A stretch of 64,000 nucleotides of DNA from contig NZ_ACIS01000010.1 of NCBI RefSeq assembly GCF_000174355.1, positions 105,977 through 169,976 on the forward strand. Direction: 5' to 3'. The notes below the pieces were generated by a model that did no database searches, had not been told where the DNA came from, and worked only from the letters and a program-made list of their open reading frames with translations. The translations under genes were made by a program, and so were the position numbers. How positions within the stretch are numbered: the first letter of the stretch is position 1; each line of letters starts with the position of its first letter. Shown here one piece after another: positions 37,201 to 45,393 of this stretch. The DNA is from Pseudogulbenkiania ferrooxidans 2002. GTDB lineage: Bacteria > Pseudomonadota > Gammaproteobacteria > Burkholderiales > Chromobacteriaceae.

Positions 37201-37320
37201 GGCTTCACCAGCGGCCTGCCGGTGCAGATCATGAAGGTGCTGGCGCCGACGCTGACGCGCCTGACCGGGCTCAACGTGCCGCTCGGTCAGTCGCCGGCCT
37301 GCCGCCACGCACTGGCCTGA
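34222..37320 (+). CDS. Large bifunctional penicillin-binding protein (GT51 transglycosylase / transpeptidase)
   Basis: A 1032-aa inner-membrane peptidoglycan synthase with a short cytoplasmic tail and one membrane anchor (about 34-52). The GT51 domain has the catalytic Glu in LLFIENRELLDDRNPTR (about 180-196) and GGSTLATQIEKYRHS (about 231-245). The transpeptidase domain has SxxK in DLGSTAKLRTLVSYLE (about 512-527), SxN in RNSVNLVFVRLM and the KTG box GGKTGTGDHRF (about 938-948). All active-site boxes are intact. It is longer than PBP1a or PBP1b and divergent, belonging to an uncommon class of large PBPs. ATG 34261 behind GGGGGAG is an alternative start. It is a single-gene unit and not in a division cluster. 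Confidence 0.85.
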   Translation: MKEKDSEAGKGELMSNGMNPALRGVRAVIRRPWVIVALVVLALIAVAAYLISEEVTSSRWQARFLSELNHRLTFKLQPGAAPARELRYPKTGPYDQLLGYTALPGFLQRLQGQGYVVEQQARMSLSQRELIDFGLYPSYREKMQAGLNVSDCSGEPLFAARYPERTYHSFDSIPPILMQSLLFIENRELLDDRNPTRNPAVDWGRFSKAVIERVQSVFMSDVDTSGGSTLATQIEKYRHSEGGRTGSPKDKLRQMASASVRAYRSGEDTTAERRQIALNYVNTVPLSAKSGYGAVNGLGDGLWAWYGRDMADVNRLLAGDTTAPLAERALAYKQALSLMIAQRRPSYYLSGSPQPLEELTDSYLRLLASAGVIAPAWRDAALAQPLTLRAGAISAPPVSFLERKAANATRTRIAGLLGLPRLYDLDHLDLSAQSTLDQPLQQVASTTLYGLRDPDKARDAGLIAPRLLDTGDPAKVIYSFTLFERTPGVNLVRVQTDNYDQPFDINRGTKLDLGSTAKLRTLVSYLEIVAGLHQRYVGMSSEELKKVPVAELDFITRWAVDYLKTAQDRSLKAMLEAAMERKYSANPGETFYTGGGIHTFVNFNPLDNYKILTVREGLRNSVNLVFVRLMRDVVRHYMYLVPGSSTMLLSDPNDPRRMAYLQRFADREGKVYLHGFWQKYHGKSPAEAEELLVQGIRPSPVRLAVIYRSLHPEAGVDAFRRFLTTHLPNSSLDDKDIAKLYANYAIDRFNLNDRGYLARVHPLELWLLGYLAREPKATLSQALVASREQRQEVYGWLFKSRNKVGQDRRIRELLEEDAFREIHKGWKRLGYPFDSLVPSYATTLGASADRPAALAELMGVLVNDGVRQPSILIDRLHFAAGTPYEVALAYRRNQGERLLPVEVAQVAREALTEVVEQGTAARLKGAFTAQDGTPLPVGGKTGTGDHRFDTFGRGGVLLSSRVVSRSGTFVFFIGDRYFGTLTAYVEGPEAAKYGFTSGLPVQIMKVLAPTLTRLTGLNVPLGQSPACRHALA

Positions 37321-37448
37321 ACGGAGCAGGGCCTGGCTAGAGGCGGGGCGTGGCGTTGCGGGGGATGGCCGGGCGCCGTGCGGGCAGCTATTCCATCGGC
37401 GCAGGACGCCGGCGCAGCGCCACGGCGCTCGTCACGGGCAAGCGGCGT

Positions 37449-37685
37449 TTAGCCGGCTTGTTTGGCTTGCTGGTATTTTTCCTCGGCATCGCGCAGGCAC
37501 AGGTCCTTGCGGTATTGACTCATGTTGTCGCAATCCAGCTTGGTCGAAATGTAGATCTCGGTAGCCTGTTGCAGGCTGGTGGCGGGCTTGCCCTGTTCTT
37601 GCTGCGGCTGGGCCGGGCTGGCGGCCAGTGCCGGCCCGGCGAGCAGGGCGGCGGAGACGAGGGCGGCGGATACATACCTGATCAT
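37449..37685 (-). CDS. Small secreted cysteine-containing protein
   Basis: A 78-aa protein with a signal peptide (MIRYVSAALVSAALLAGPALA, cut near ALAASPAQ) and a short mature part with two cysteines (LDCDNMSQYRKDLCLRDAEE), perhaps a disulphide. AAGGAGT seven bases before ATG 37685 decides this start; longer frames are not supported. I do not recognise the family. It is next to the porin gene and a T run may not separate them. Confidence 0.6.
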   Translation of the reverse strand: MIRYVSAALVSAALLAGPALAASPAQPQQEQGKPATSLQQATEIYISTKLDCDNMSQYRKDLCLRDAEEKYQQAKQAG

Positions 37686-37880
37686 GATCGGACTCCTTGT
37701 TGTTGTGACGGCCATCGGGCGCAAGACACGCCGTGACGCCACGAGTGGCGGACGGTGTCGACCATCCGGTGCCCCGAGAGCCATTCTCATTATTGACCCG
37801 ATTTTCTGCCAAATCAGGGAGAGATTGTGAAGGAGGCCTCTCATGTTGTCGCGCCAGCCGGCGGGTGTCACGGAGAGGGG

Positions 37881-37903
37881 AAAACGGCCGCAGAGGGCGG
37901 CCG
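37881..37903 (-). terminator. Porin terminator
   Basis: On the minus strand CGGCCGC, a five-base loop and GCGGCCG are followed by T4. It lies 50 bases past the porin stop. Confidence 0.7.
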
Positions 37904-37910
37904 GGAAGGA

Positions 37911-37930
37911 GGCCGCAGGAGCCTGCGGCC
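37911..37930. repeat. Hairpin just after the porin gene
   Basis: GGCCGCAGG and its complement around a two-base loop sit 22 bases past the porin stop, stacked before the terminator. It may protect the porin mRNA from 3' decay. Confidence 0.55.
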
Positions 37931-37952
37931 GAGGTGAGCGCGTGTTCGGAAC

Positions 37953-38972
37953 TCAGAACTCGGTGTGCAGCCCGATCACCAGTTCGCTGCTGGCGCGCTC
38001 GTCGGTACTGACCTTGCTGTGCAGGTACTCGGCGAGCAGCGCGGTGCGCTTGGACAGGTTGTAGCTGGTGCCCAGTACGAACTCGTTGCGCTTCTGGTCG
38101 GAAACGTACTTGTAATTGTCGGTGTGGGTGAGCGAGAGGCGCAGCGCAAACCGGTCCGGCTTGTACTCGGCGTGCAGTGCCACGCTCTTCATGGCGGCCG
38201 GATCGGCCGGCACCACCAGGGACGTGCCGGTCAGGGCGCCGGCGGTGGCCGACAGCGTGGCGTGGTTGTACTCCAGGCCCATGGTCAGCCCGTAGAACGG
38301 GGTCAGCTTGCCGGACATCACCCAGTCGGTGGCGTGGCCGACGGCGCTGTAGGCCCCGGCCGCGCCGTTGACCAGGTCCTGGCGGCTGTAGCCGGCGTGC
38401 AGGCCGTAGTTGGCGCCTTCGAAGTTGCCCCCGAGCGCCCAGGCGTTGCCGGCCGCGCTGCCGTTGCCTTTTTCGCCGGCCGCCCAGCTGGCCGCGGCGT
38501 TGAAGTGGCCGAACTTCGGCGTTTCGTACTTGATCGCGCCCTTCTGGCCGCCGGCGTCGCCCAGCCCCAGCACGCCGCCGATGCCGCGGTCCGCGCCGTG
38601 GTCGCCGACGTCGTAGAAGTTGGCGCCGTAGTAGTTGTCGCCGTAGGCGTTGACGCCGTGGCCGAGCTTGACCGCGCCGAACGCGCCGGAGAGGCCGACG
38701 AAGGTATCGCCGGAGGCGAAGGTGTCGCCGGACTGGCCGCCGTCCAGGTGCACGTTGTTGTTCATCTGCCAGATCGCCTTCATGCCGTCGCCCAGGTCCT
38801 CGCTGCCGACGAAGTCGATTTCCGAGCCGAAGTCCTTGACGCCGTTGACATGGGTGCCGTCGACGTTGCTCTTGCGTTGCAGGCCGCCTTCCATTTTGCC
38901 GATGAGGCTGACGTCGGCGTACGCGGTGGCGGACAGACCGGCCAGTGCCACGATCAGGTAGTTCAGTTTCAT
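37953..38972 (-). CDS. Gram-negative trimeric porin
   Basis: A 339-aa 16-strand porin of the betaproteobacterial/neisserial type: signal peptide MKLNYLIVALAGLSATAYA, then DVSLIGKMEGGLQR, the turn FGSEIDFVGSEDLGDGMKAI, GDTFVGLSGAFGAVKLGHG and the C-terminal strand LVIGLHTEF with terminal Phe. It lies downstream of, and in line with, the alpha-glucoside transport genes after a 152-base gap. It may therefore carry their substrate through the outer membrane, but a general porin is equally possible. ATG 38972 is set by the signal peptide. Confidence 0.9.
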   Translation of the reverse strand: MKLNYLIVALAGLSATAYADVSLIGKMEGGLQRKSNVDGTHVNGVKDFGSEIDFVGSEDLGDGMKAIWQMNNNVHLDGGQSGDTFASGDTFVGLSGAFGAVKLGHGVNAYGDNYYGANFYDVGDHGADRGIGGVLGLGDAGGQKGAIKYETPKFGHFNAAASWAAGEKGNGSAAGNAWALGGNFEGANYGLHAGYSRQDLVNGAAGAYSAVGHATDWVMSGKLTPFYGLTMGLEYNHATLSATAGALTGTSLVVPADPAAMKSVALHAEYKPDRFALRLSLTHTDNYKYVSDQKRNEFVLGTSYNLSKRTALLAEYLHSKVSTDERASSELVIGLHTEF

Positions 38973-39124
38973 GTCTCCATTCCCTCTCTGCTGGTGATAG
39001 ACGGCGGTCGGCCTTCCTTGCCGTGCAATGGGCAAGGGGGTGCCGCCGTTTTTTTGCTTGTGGTGATTCGGAGTGGCTAACAAAACCCGGTGCAATGATG
39101 CCAAGAGGGGTCTGTTAGCGGCCC

Positions 39125-40263
<1,139 letters not shown>

Positions 40264-40267
<4 letters not shown>

Positions 40268-41892
40268 GCTTCTCCTGCAGAGAGACGGAGGAAGGCGGCG
40301 GAAAGCGGCGGCAAGGTCAATTCCGTGCCCGCGAGGTCGGCGTCGAAGCCGTTGCCAGCGAGCAACTGGGCGTGGCCGGCCAGCGGCAGCGTGGCGGGGC
40401 GGTCAGACAGGTTGAACACGCACTGGATGCGGTCGCCGTCGAGTTCGCGCACCAAGGCCAGAACCTGCTCATGCGGCGCCAGCAGCGTCATGCTGCCAAG
40501 CCGCAGCGCCGGATACGCGCGGCGCCATTCGATCAGATGACGGTAAAACGCCAGCGTCGAGTCAGCACGGGCTTCTTGATGGGCCACCGTGCGTTCGAGG
40601 TGCTGCGGCGACACCGGCAGCCACGGCGTGCCGTTGCTGAAACCGCCCTGGGCGCTGCTGTCCCACACCATCGGGGTGCGGCAGCCGTCGCGTCCCTTGT
40701 ACTCGGGCCACATGGTCTTGCCGTACGGGTCCTGCAGCAGCTCGAACGGCACCTCGGCCTCGGCCAGCGCCAGTTCCTCGCCCTGGTACAAGCACAGCGC
40801 GCCGGGCAGCGCCAGCAGGAACGCCAGCAGCAGCTTGGCGCGCGCCTCGGGACTGCCACCCAGCGCCTGCCAGCGGCTGACGATGCGCGGCACGTCGTGG
40901 TTGCCGAGCGACCAGCAGGCGTACGCGTCGCCGGCTTCGCGCAGGTAGTCGGCCAGCACGCCGTGCAGGTACGGCGCGGCGCAGTGCTCGGTGAGCAGCG
41001 TGAACACGTACGCCATGTGCAGGTGCTCGTCGCCGCGGGTGTAGGCGGCCAGCGTCGGGTATTGCAGGTCGTCGCCGATCTCGCCGACGGTGACCGCGCC
41101 CGGGTACTGGTCGATCAGCTGGCGCAGCCGCGCCAGGAACAGCAGGTTCTCCGGCTGGGTCTTGTCGTAGAGGTGGCGCTGGTGGGTGTAGGGGTTGCTG
41201 CGCGGCGCACCCGGGCTGTCCATCTCGGCCGGACGCGGCGGGTTGTTGCGCAGCTGCGCGTCGTGGGTGCCGAAGTTGATCGCGTCGAGGCGGAAGCCGT
41301 CCACGCCGCGCTCCAGCCAGAAGCGCGCCACGCCGAGCAGCGCGTCCTGCACCGCGGGGTTGTGGAAGTTGAGGTCGGGCTGGCTGGCCAGGAAGTTGTG
41401 CAGGTAGTACTGCTCGCGCCGGGTGTCCCACTGCCAGGACGAGCCGCCGAACACGCTCAGCCAGTTGTTGGGCGGCGTGCCATCCGGTTGCGGGTCGGCC
41501 CACACGTACCAGTCGGCGCGCGCGTTGTCGCGGTTGGCGCGGCTCTCGACGAACCACGGGTGCTGGTCCGAGGTGTGGCTCAGCACCAGGTCGATCAGCA
41601 CCTTGAGGCCCAGTTCGTGGGCACGGGCCACCAACGCGTCGAAGTCGGCCAGGGTGCCGAACATCGGGTCGACGTCGCAGTAGTCGGCCACGTCGTAGCC
41701 GAAGTCGGCCATTGGGCTCTTGAAGAACGGCGAGATCCAGATCGCTTCGGCGCCCAGGCCGGCGATGTGCGGCAGACGGCGGGTGATGCCCGGCAGATCG
41801 CCGATGCCGTCGCCGTTGCTGTCCTGAAAACTGCGCGGATAAACCTGATAGATGACGGCGCCGCGCCACCAGTTCGGATTGTGCTTTTGCAT
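40264..41892 (-). CDS. Alpha-glucosidase, GH13 (AglA-like)
   Basis: A 542-aa cytoplasmic GH13 enzyme that releases glucose from imported alpha-glucosides. It has the (beta/alpha)8 marks VIYQVYPRSFQDSNGDGIGD (about 13-32), LIDLVLSHTSDQHPWF, nucleophile Asp in VDGFRLDAINFGTH (about 202-215), acid/base Glu in TVGEIGDD and transition-state Asp in SLGNHDVPR. No signal peptide, as expected for a cytoplasmic oligo-glucosidase. It is embedded in an operon with the gene order of rhizobial aglEFGAK. Sucrose, maltose, trehalose or isomaltose-type sugars are possible substrates. Confidence 0.9.
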
Positions 41893-41898
41893 GATGTC

Positions 41899-42729
41899 TT
41901 ACCCCTTGACTGCGCCGGCGGTGAGGCCGGAGACGATCTGGCGCTGGCACAGCAGTACCAGCAGGATCAGTGGAACGGTCACGATCACCGAGGCGGCCAT
42001 GATGGTGCCCCACGGTAGTTCGAAGCTGCTGCCGCCCGAGATCATCGAGATGGCCACCGGCACGGTGCGCTGCTCGGGCGAGATGGTGAAGGTGAGCGCG
42101 AACAGGAACTCGTTCCAGGCGCCGATGAACGCCAGCAGCGAGGTGGCGGCCAGGGCCGGCAACAACAGCGGCAGGAAGATGCGGAAGATCAGCGTGAACA
42201 CGCCGACCCCGTCCATCAGCGCCGCCTCTTCCAGCTCCTTGGGCAGCTCGCGCATGAAGGTGACCAGCACCCAGATGGTGAACGGCAGCGTGAAGATCAG
42301 GTCGGTCAGCACCAGCGCGCCCAGGCGGTCGTACAGGCCGAGCGCGCGCACCAGTTCGAACAGGCCAGACAGGATGGCCACCTGCGGAAACATCGACACG
42401 CCGAGGATGGTCATCATCAGCACGCCGCGGCCGCGAAACGACACCCGGCCGAGCGCGTACGCGGCCAGCACCGAGACGCCGAGCGACAGCAGCACCGCGC
42501 CGCCCGATACCAGCACCGAGTTGAGCAGGTAGGCGCCGAACGGCTGGTCCCGGAACAGGCTGGCGTAGTTGCTGAACGACGGGTGCGCCGGCCACAGCGA
42601 GGTCGAGAACAGCTCGTTGCCGCGCTTGAGCGACGAGCTGATGGTGTAGAAGAACGGGAACAGGCTGATCACCATCACCAGCGCCACCGCGACGTAATAC
42701 AGCAGGGTCTCTACCGGATGCTTTTTCAT
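41899..42729 (-). CDS. ABC sugar permease, MalG/AglG-like
   Basis: A 276-aa inner-membrane permease of the carbohydrate uptake-1 family with six spans. It opens with the N-terminal anchor LLYYVAVALVMVISLFPFFY and carries the EAA loop ELEEAALMDGVGVFTLIFRI (about 163-182), followed by FLPLLLPALAATSLLAFIGA. It starts one base after the stop of the partner permease and ends six bases before the glucosidase start, so all are one transcript. Confidence 0.9.
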   Translation of the reverse strand: MKKHPVETLLYYVAVALVMVISLFPFFYTISSSLKRGNELFSTSLWPAHPSFSNYASLFRDQPFGAYLLNSVLVSGGAVLLSLGVSVLAAYALGRVSFRGRGVLMMTILGVSMFPQVAILSGLFELVRALGLYDRLGALVLTDLIFTLPFTIWVLVTFMRELPKELEEAALMDGVGVFTLIFRIFLPLLLPALAATSLLAFIGAWNEFLFALTFTISPEQRTVPVAISMISGGSSFELPWGTIMAASVIVTVPLILLVLLCQRQIVSGLTAGAVKG

Positions 42730-42730
42730 T

Positions 42731-43675
42731 TCATACTCCTTGCATGCGGCGGCGGGTGAAGGCCATGTAGCCGGCGGTGAACAGCACGATCACCAAGAAC
42801 AGCACGGTGGCCGAGGCCGAGCCGAAGCCGACCTGCTGGAAGTCCACCAGCTGTTCGCGCACGTACACCGACATGCTCTTGGTCAGGCGGCTGTTCGAGG
42901 TCATCACGTAGATCAGGTCGAACACGCGCAGCGCATCGAGCGCGCGGAACACCATGGCCACCAGCACGGCCGGCAGGATCAGGGGCAGCGTGATGTGGCT
43001 GAACACGCGCAGCCGCGGCACGCCGTCGACGCGCGCGGCCTCGTAGCAGTCGGAGGGCACCATCTGCAGCGCGGCCAGCATCAGCAGCGCCATGAAGGGC
43101 GTGGTCTTCCACACGTCGACCAGGATGATGGTGAAAAACGTCAGGTCCGGATCGGCGATGAAGGCCAGCGGATGGTCGATCAGGCCGAGGCTTTGCAGCA
43201 GCACGTTGATCACGCCGTACTGGTCGTTGAGCATCCAGCTCCACATCTTGGCCGACACGATGGTCGGGATCGCCCAGGGCACCAAGACGGCGGCGCGCAG
43301 CAGGGTGCGTACGCGCGACGGCGTGTTGAGCAGCAGCGCCACGCCCAGCCCGAGCAGGGTTTCCAGCGTGACCGATATCACGGAGAAGCGCAGCGTGTTG
43401 GCCACCGCGCTCCACCAGGCGGCATCGCGCAGCACGCCGTTCTCGCCGATATAGTTGTCCAGCCCGACGAACTGCAGCTGCGTCAGGTCGCCCAGCTGCG
43501 CATTGGTCAGGCTGAACCAGATGGTGCGCAGCAGCGGCCAGCCGGCGATGGCCAGCAGCACCACCAGCGCCGGCGCCACCAGCAGCCAGGCCGTGCGCTG
43601 GCGCGAGCGCTGCAGCGAGGACTCGGCGGACGACGGACGCACGGGGGCCGCCGAGGTCAGGGTTTGACTCGTCAT
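42731..43675 (-). CDS. ABC sugar permease, MalF/AglF-like
   Basis: A 314-aa inner-membrane permease with six spans and the EAA loop CYEAARVDGVPRLRVFSHIT (about 208-227). The first span is AWLLVAPALVVLLAIAGWPL. A GGAGAG site marks ATG 43675; a longer frame upstream is part of an intergenic repeat. It pairs with the MalG-like protein. A 264-base gap with a repeat and a terminator-like hairpin separates it from the binding-protein gene. Confidence 0.9.
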   Translation of the reverse strand: MTSQTLTSAAPVRPSSAESSLQRSRQRTAWLLVAPALVVLLAIAGWPLLRTIWFSLTNAQLGDLTQLQFVGLDNYIGENGVLRDAAWWSAVANTLRFSVISVTLETLLGLGVALLLNTPSRVRTLLRAAVLVPWAIPTIVSAKMWSWMLNDQYGVINVLLQSLGLIDHPLAFIADPDLTFFTIILVDVWKTTPFMALLMLAALQMVPSDCYEAARVDGVPRLRVFSHITLPLILPAVLVAMVFRALDALRVFDLIYVMTSNSRLTKSMSVYVREQLVDFQQVGFGSASATVLFLVIVLFTAGYMAFTRRRMQGV

Positions 43676-43712
43676 GGGAGACTCTCCAGGGTGATTCCAA
43701 TGCGCCTGAGAA

Positions 43713-43846
43713 ACGCTAACTTTGTCGGCATGCGTTGTGCGGACTGCGTGCGAATCTATCGTTGGGCAAATCAAAGATTTGCATGCAGAGATTCGCTCAG
43801 CGAGCCTGGCCGTACCGTGTGTACTGTCTGCGGCCCCGCTCAACTT
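43713..43846 (+). repeat. Dispersed intergenic repeat, family B (internal part)
   Basis: It follows the core of the full copy at 50271-50500 in the same order: GACTGCGTGCGAATCTATCG, AAATCAAAGATTTGCATGCA, GAGATTCGCTCAGCGA, then TGTACTG and a CCGCTC tail. It lies inside the agl-like operon between the binding protein and the permeases, so it is transcribed within the operon. Confidence 0.7.
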
Positions 43847-43883
43847 GCCTTCGCGTTTTCGTTCCTCATGCTTTTTGGAACAA

Positions 43884-43927
43884 GAAAAGGCCCGCGCCCC
43901 GCTGTGCGGAGAGCGATGTACGCGGGC
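43884..43927 (-). terminator. Partial terminator between binding-protein and permease genes
   Basis: On the minus strand GCCCGCG and CGCGGGC enclose a smaller CCGC/GCGG hairpin and are followed by CTTTTC. Placed 13 bases past the binding-protein stop, it would let that gene be expressed above the permeases. Confidence 0.6.
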
Positions 43928-43939
43928 GAAGGGGGAGAA

Positions 43940-45208
43940 TTACTTGGCGGCGACGAAGCCTGCCGGAGCCAGCCGCTTGAGCGTGCCGTCCAGCTGCGCC
44001 AGCGCGTCGGCCGACTTGGCGTTGCCCGACAGCACGTCGTGGGCGGCGTTCCAGAACTGGTTGCTCACCTGGTTGTACTTGCTGGTGGTCACGGTGGAGG
44101 GGCGCGGCACGGCGCTGGCAAAGGTGGGGTAGAGCTCGGCCATGAACGGACTGGCCTTGATGATGTCGGGGTCCTTGTACAGGGCCGGAATGGTGGGGTT
44201 GAACGAGCCCGTGATGGCGCGGTACTTCTGCGCTTCTGCGCTGGTCAGGTACAGCAGCAGGTCGGCGGCCAGCTTGGGGTTCTTCGAGTAGCGCGACACC
44301 GCCAGTTGCCAGCCGCCCAGCGTGGCGGCATGGCGGCCGGCGTTGCCGCCCTTGGGCAGCATCATCACGCCGACCTTGCCCTTGACCGCGCTGCCGTCCT
44401 GGTTCATCACCGACCAGGCGTACGGCCAGTTGCGCATGAACACCGCGTTGCCGGACTGGAAGACGCCGCGTGCCTCTTCTTCGGCAAAATTCAGCACCGC
44501 CTTGGGCGAAATGGTGCCCACCCACTTGGCGGCGGTGTCGAGCGCCTTGGCGGCGTTCGGGTTGCTGATGGTCACTTTGCCCTTGGCGTCGACGACGGTG
44601 CCGCCGTTGAAGCTCGACACCCACTCGAGCGCATTGCAGGTCAGCCCCTCGTAGGCACGCCCTTGCCAGACGTAGCCCCACAGCTTGTCGTTGCCGGCGG
44701 CGCGCTCCGCGCCCTGGATCTTCTTGGCCACCGCGGTCATCTCGTCCCAGGTGGTCGGCGCTTTCAGGTGGTATTTGTCGAGCAGGTCCTTGCGGTAGTA
44801 CATCATGCCGGTGTCGATGTACCAGGGCATGGCGACCAGCTTGCCCGCCACGGTGTTGTTGGCGACGATGCTGGCGAAGTGCTGCTTTTCCGCCCCCTTG
44901 CTGTAGGGCTTCAGGTCCAGCAGCTGGTTGGCCAGGATGCCGGGCCAGACCACGTCGATCTGCAGCACGTCGATCTTGTCCGAACCGCTGCCGAGCAGTT
45001 GCTGCAACAGCGCCAGTTGCTCGTTCGAGTCGTTCGGCGTCGCCACGAACTGCACTTCGTTGCCCGTTTTCTTGGCCCATTCCTTGGCCGAGTCCATGCA
45101 GACATTCTGGCCCGGTCCCGGCGCGCCGCATTCGAGACGCAGGGTGGCGGCTTCGGCGGTGCCGGCCAGCGCCAGCACGGCGGCGGCGCTCATCAACGCG
45201 ATTTTCAT
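43940..45208 (-). CDS. Periplasmic sugar-binding protein (AglE/MalE-like)
   Basis: A 422-aa extracellular solute-binding protein of family 1. Signal peptide MKIALMSAAAVLALAGTAEA; mature motifs QLALLQQLLGSGSDKIDVLQ, VVWPGILANQLLDL, MPWYIDTGMMYYRKDLLDKY (about 120-139), and GWQLAVSRYSKNPKLAADLL. GGAGAG before ATG 45208 decides the start. It is the first gene of the transport operon and binds the alpha-glucoside in the periplasm. Confidence 0.9.
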   Translation of the reverse strand: MKIALMSAAAVLALAGTAEAATLRLECGAPGPGQNVCMDSAKEWAKKTGNEVQFVATPNDSNEQLALLQQLLGSGSDKIDVLQIDVVWPGILANQLLDLKPYSKGAEKQHFASIVANNTVAGKLVAMPWYIDTGMMYYRKDLLDKYHLKAPTTWDEMTAVAKKIQGAERAAGNDKLWGYVWQGRAYEGLTCNALEWVSSFNGGTVVDAKGKVTISNPNAAKALDTAAKWVGTISPKAVLNFAEEEARGVFQSGNAVFMRNWPYAWSVMNQDGSAVKGKVGVMMLPKGGNAGRHAATLGGWQLAVSRYSKNPKLAADLLLYLTSAEAQKYRAITGSFNPTIPALYKDPDIIKASPFMAELYPTFASAVPRPSTVTTSKYNQVSNQFWNAAHDVLSGNAKSADALAQLDGTLKRLAPAGFVAAK

Positions 45209-45300
45209 GACGGGTCTCTCCTCGTTGTGTGGTCGGTATCGTGGGGCCGGCCGGTGTGTGGCGGCGCTGGCGTCACGGTGTCCTGTACCCATCTAAACGC

Positions 45301-45344
45301 GGCGGCGTTAATGGCAAATTTCATCTTCTGCGGGGTGGCGTTAA
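45301..45344. promoter_or_regulatory. Direct repeat upstream of the sugar-transport operon
   Basis: GGYGGCGTTAA occurs at 45301-45311 and 45334-45344, 33 bases apart, so on the same face of the helix. It lies 93-136 bases ahead of the binding-protein start. It is a candidate regulator site; I cannot say whether the nearby response regulator or an unlinked repressor uses it. Confidence 0.4.
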
Positions 45345-45373
45345 CAATTGCAACAATGGCCGGTGGTGCCGGG

Positions 45374-45384
45374 CTTCGGCCAAC
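45374..45384 (-). repeat. Uptake-like word between the hybrid kinase and sugar-transport genes
   Basis: GGCTTCGGCCAACCTTGG, ten bases beyond the kinase stop. Confidence 0.85.
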
Positions 45385-45393
45385 CTTGGCGGC

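Noticed and set aside
34237..37308. Minus-strand open frame of 1023 codons opposite the large PBP
   Set aside because: Mirror of third-position G/C in the PBP gene; Gln/Val/Arg-rich without domains.
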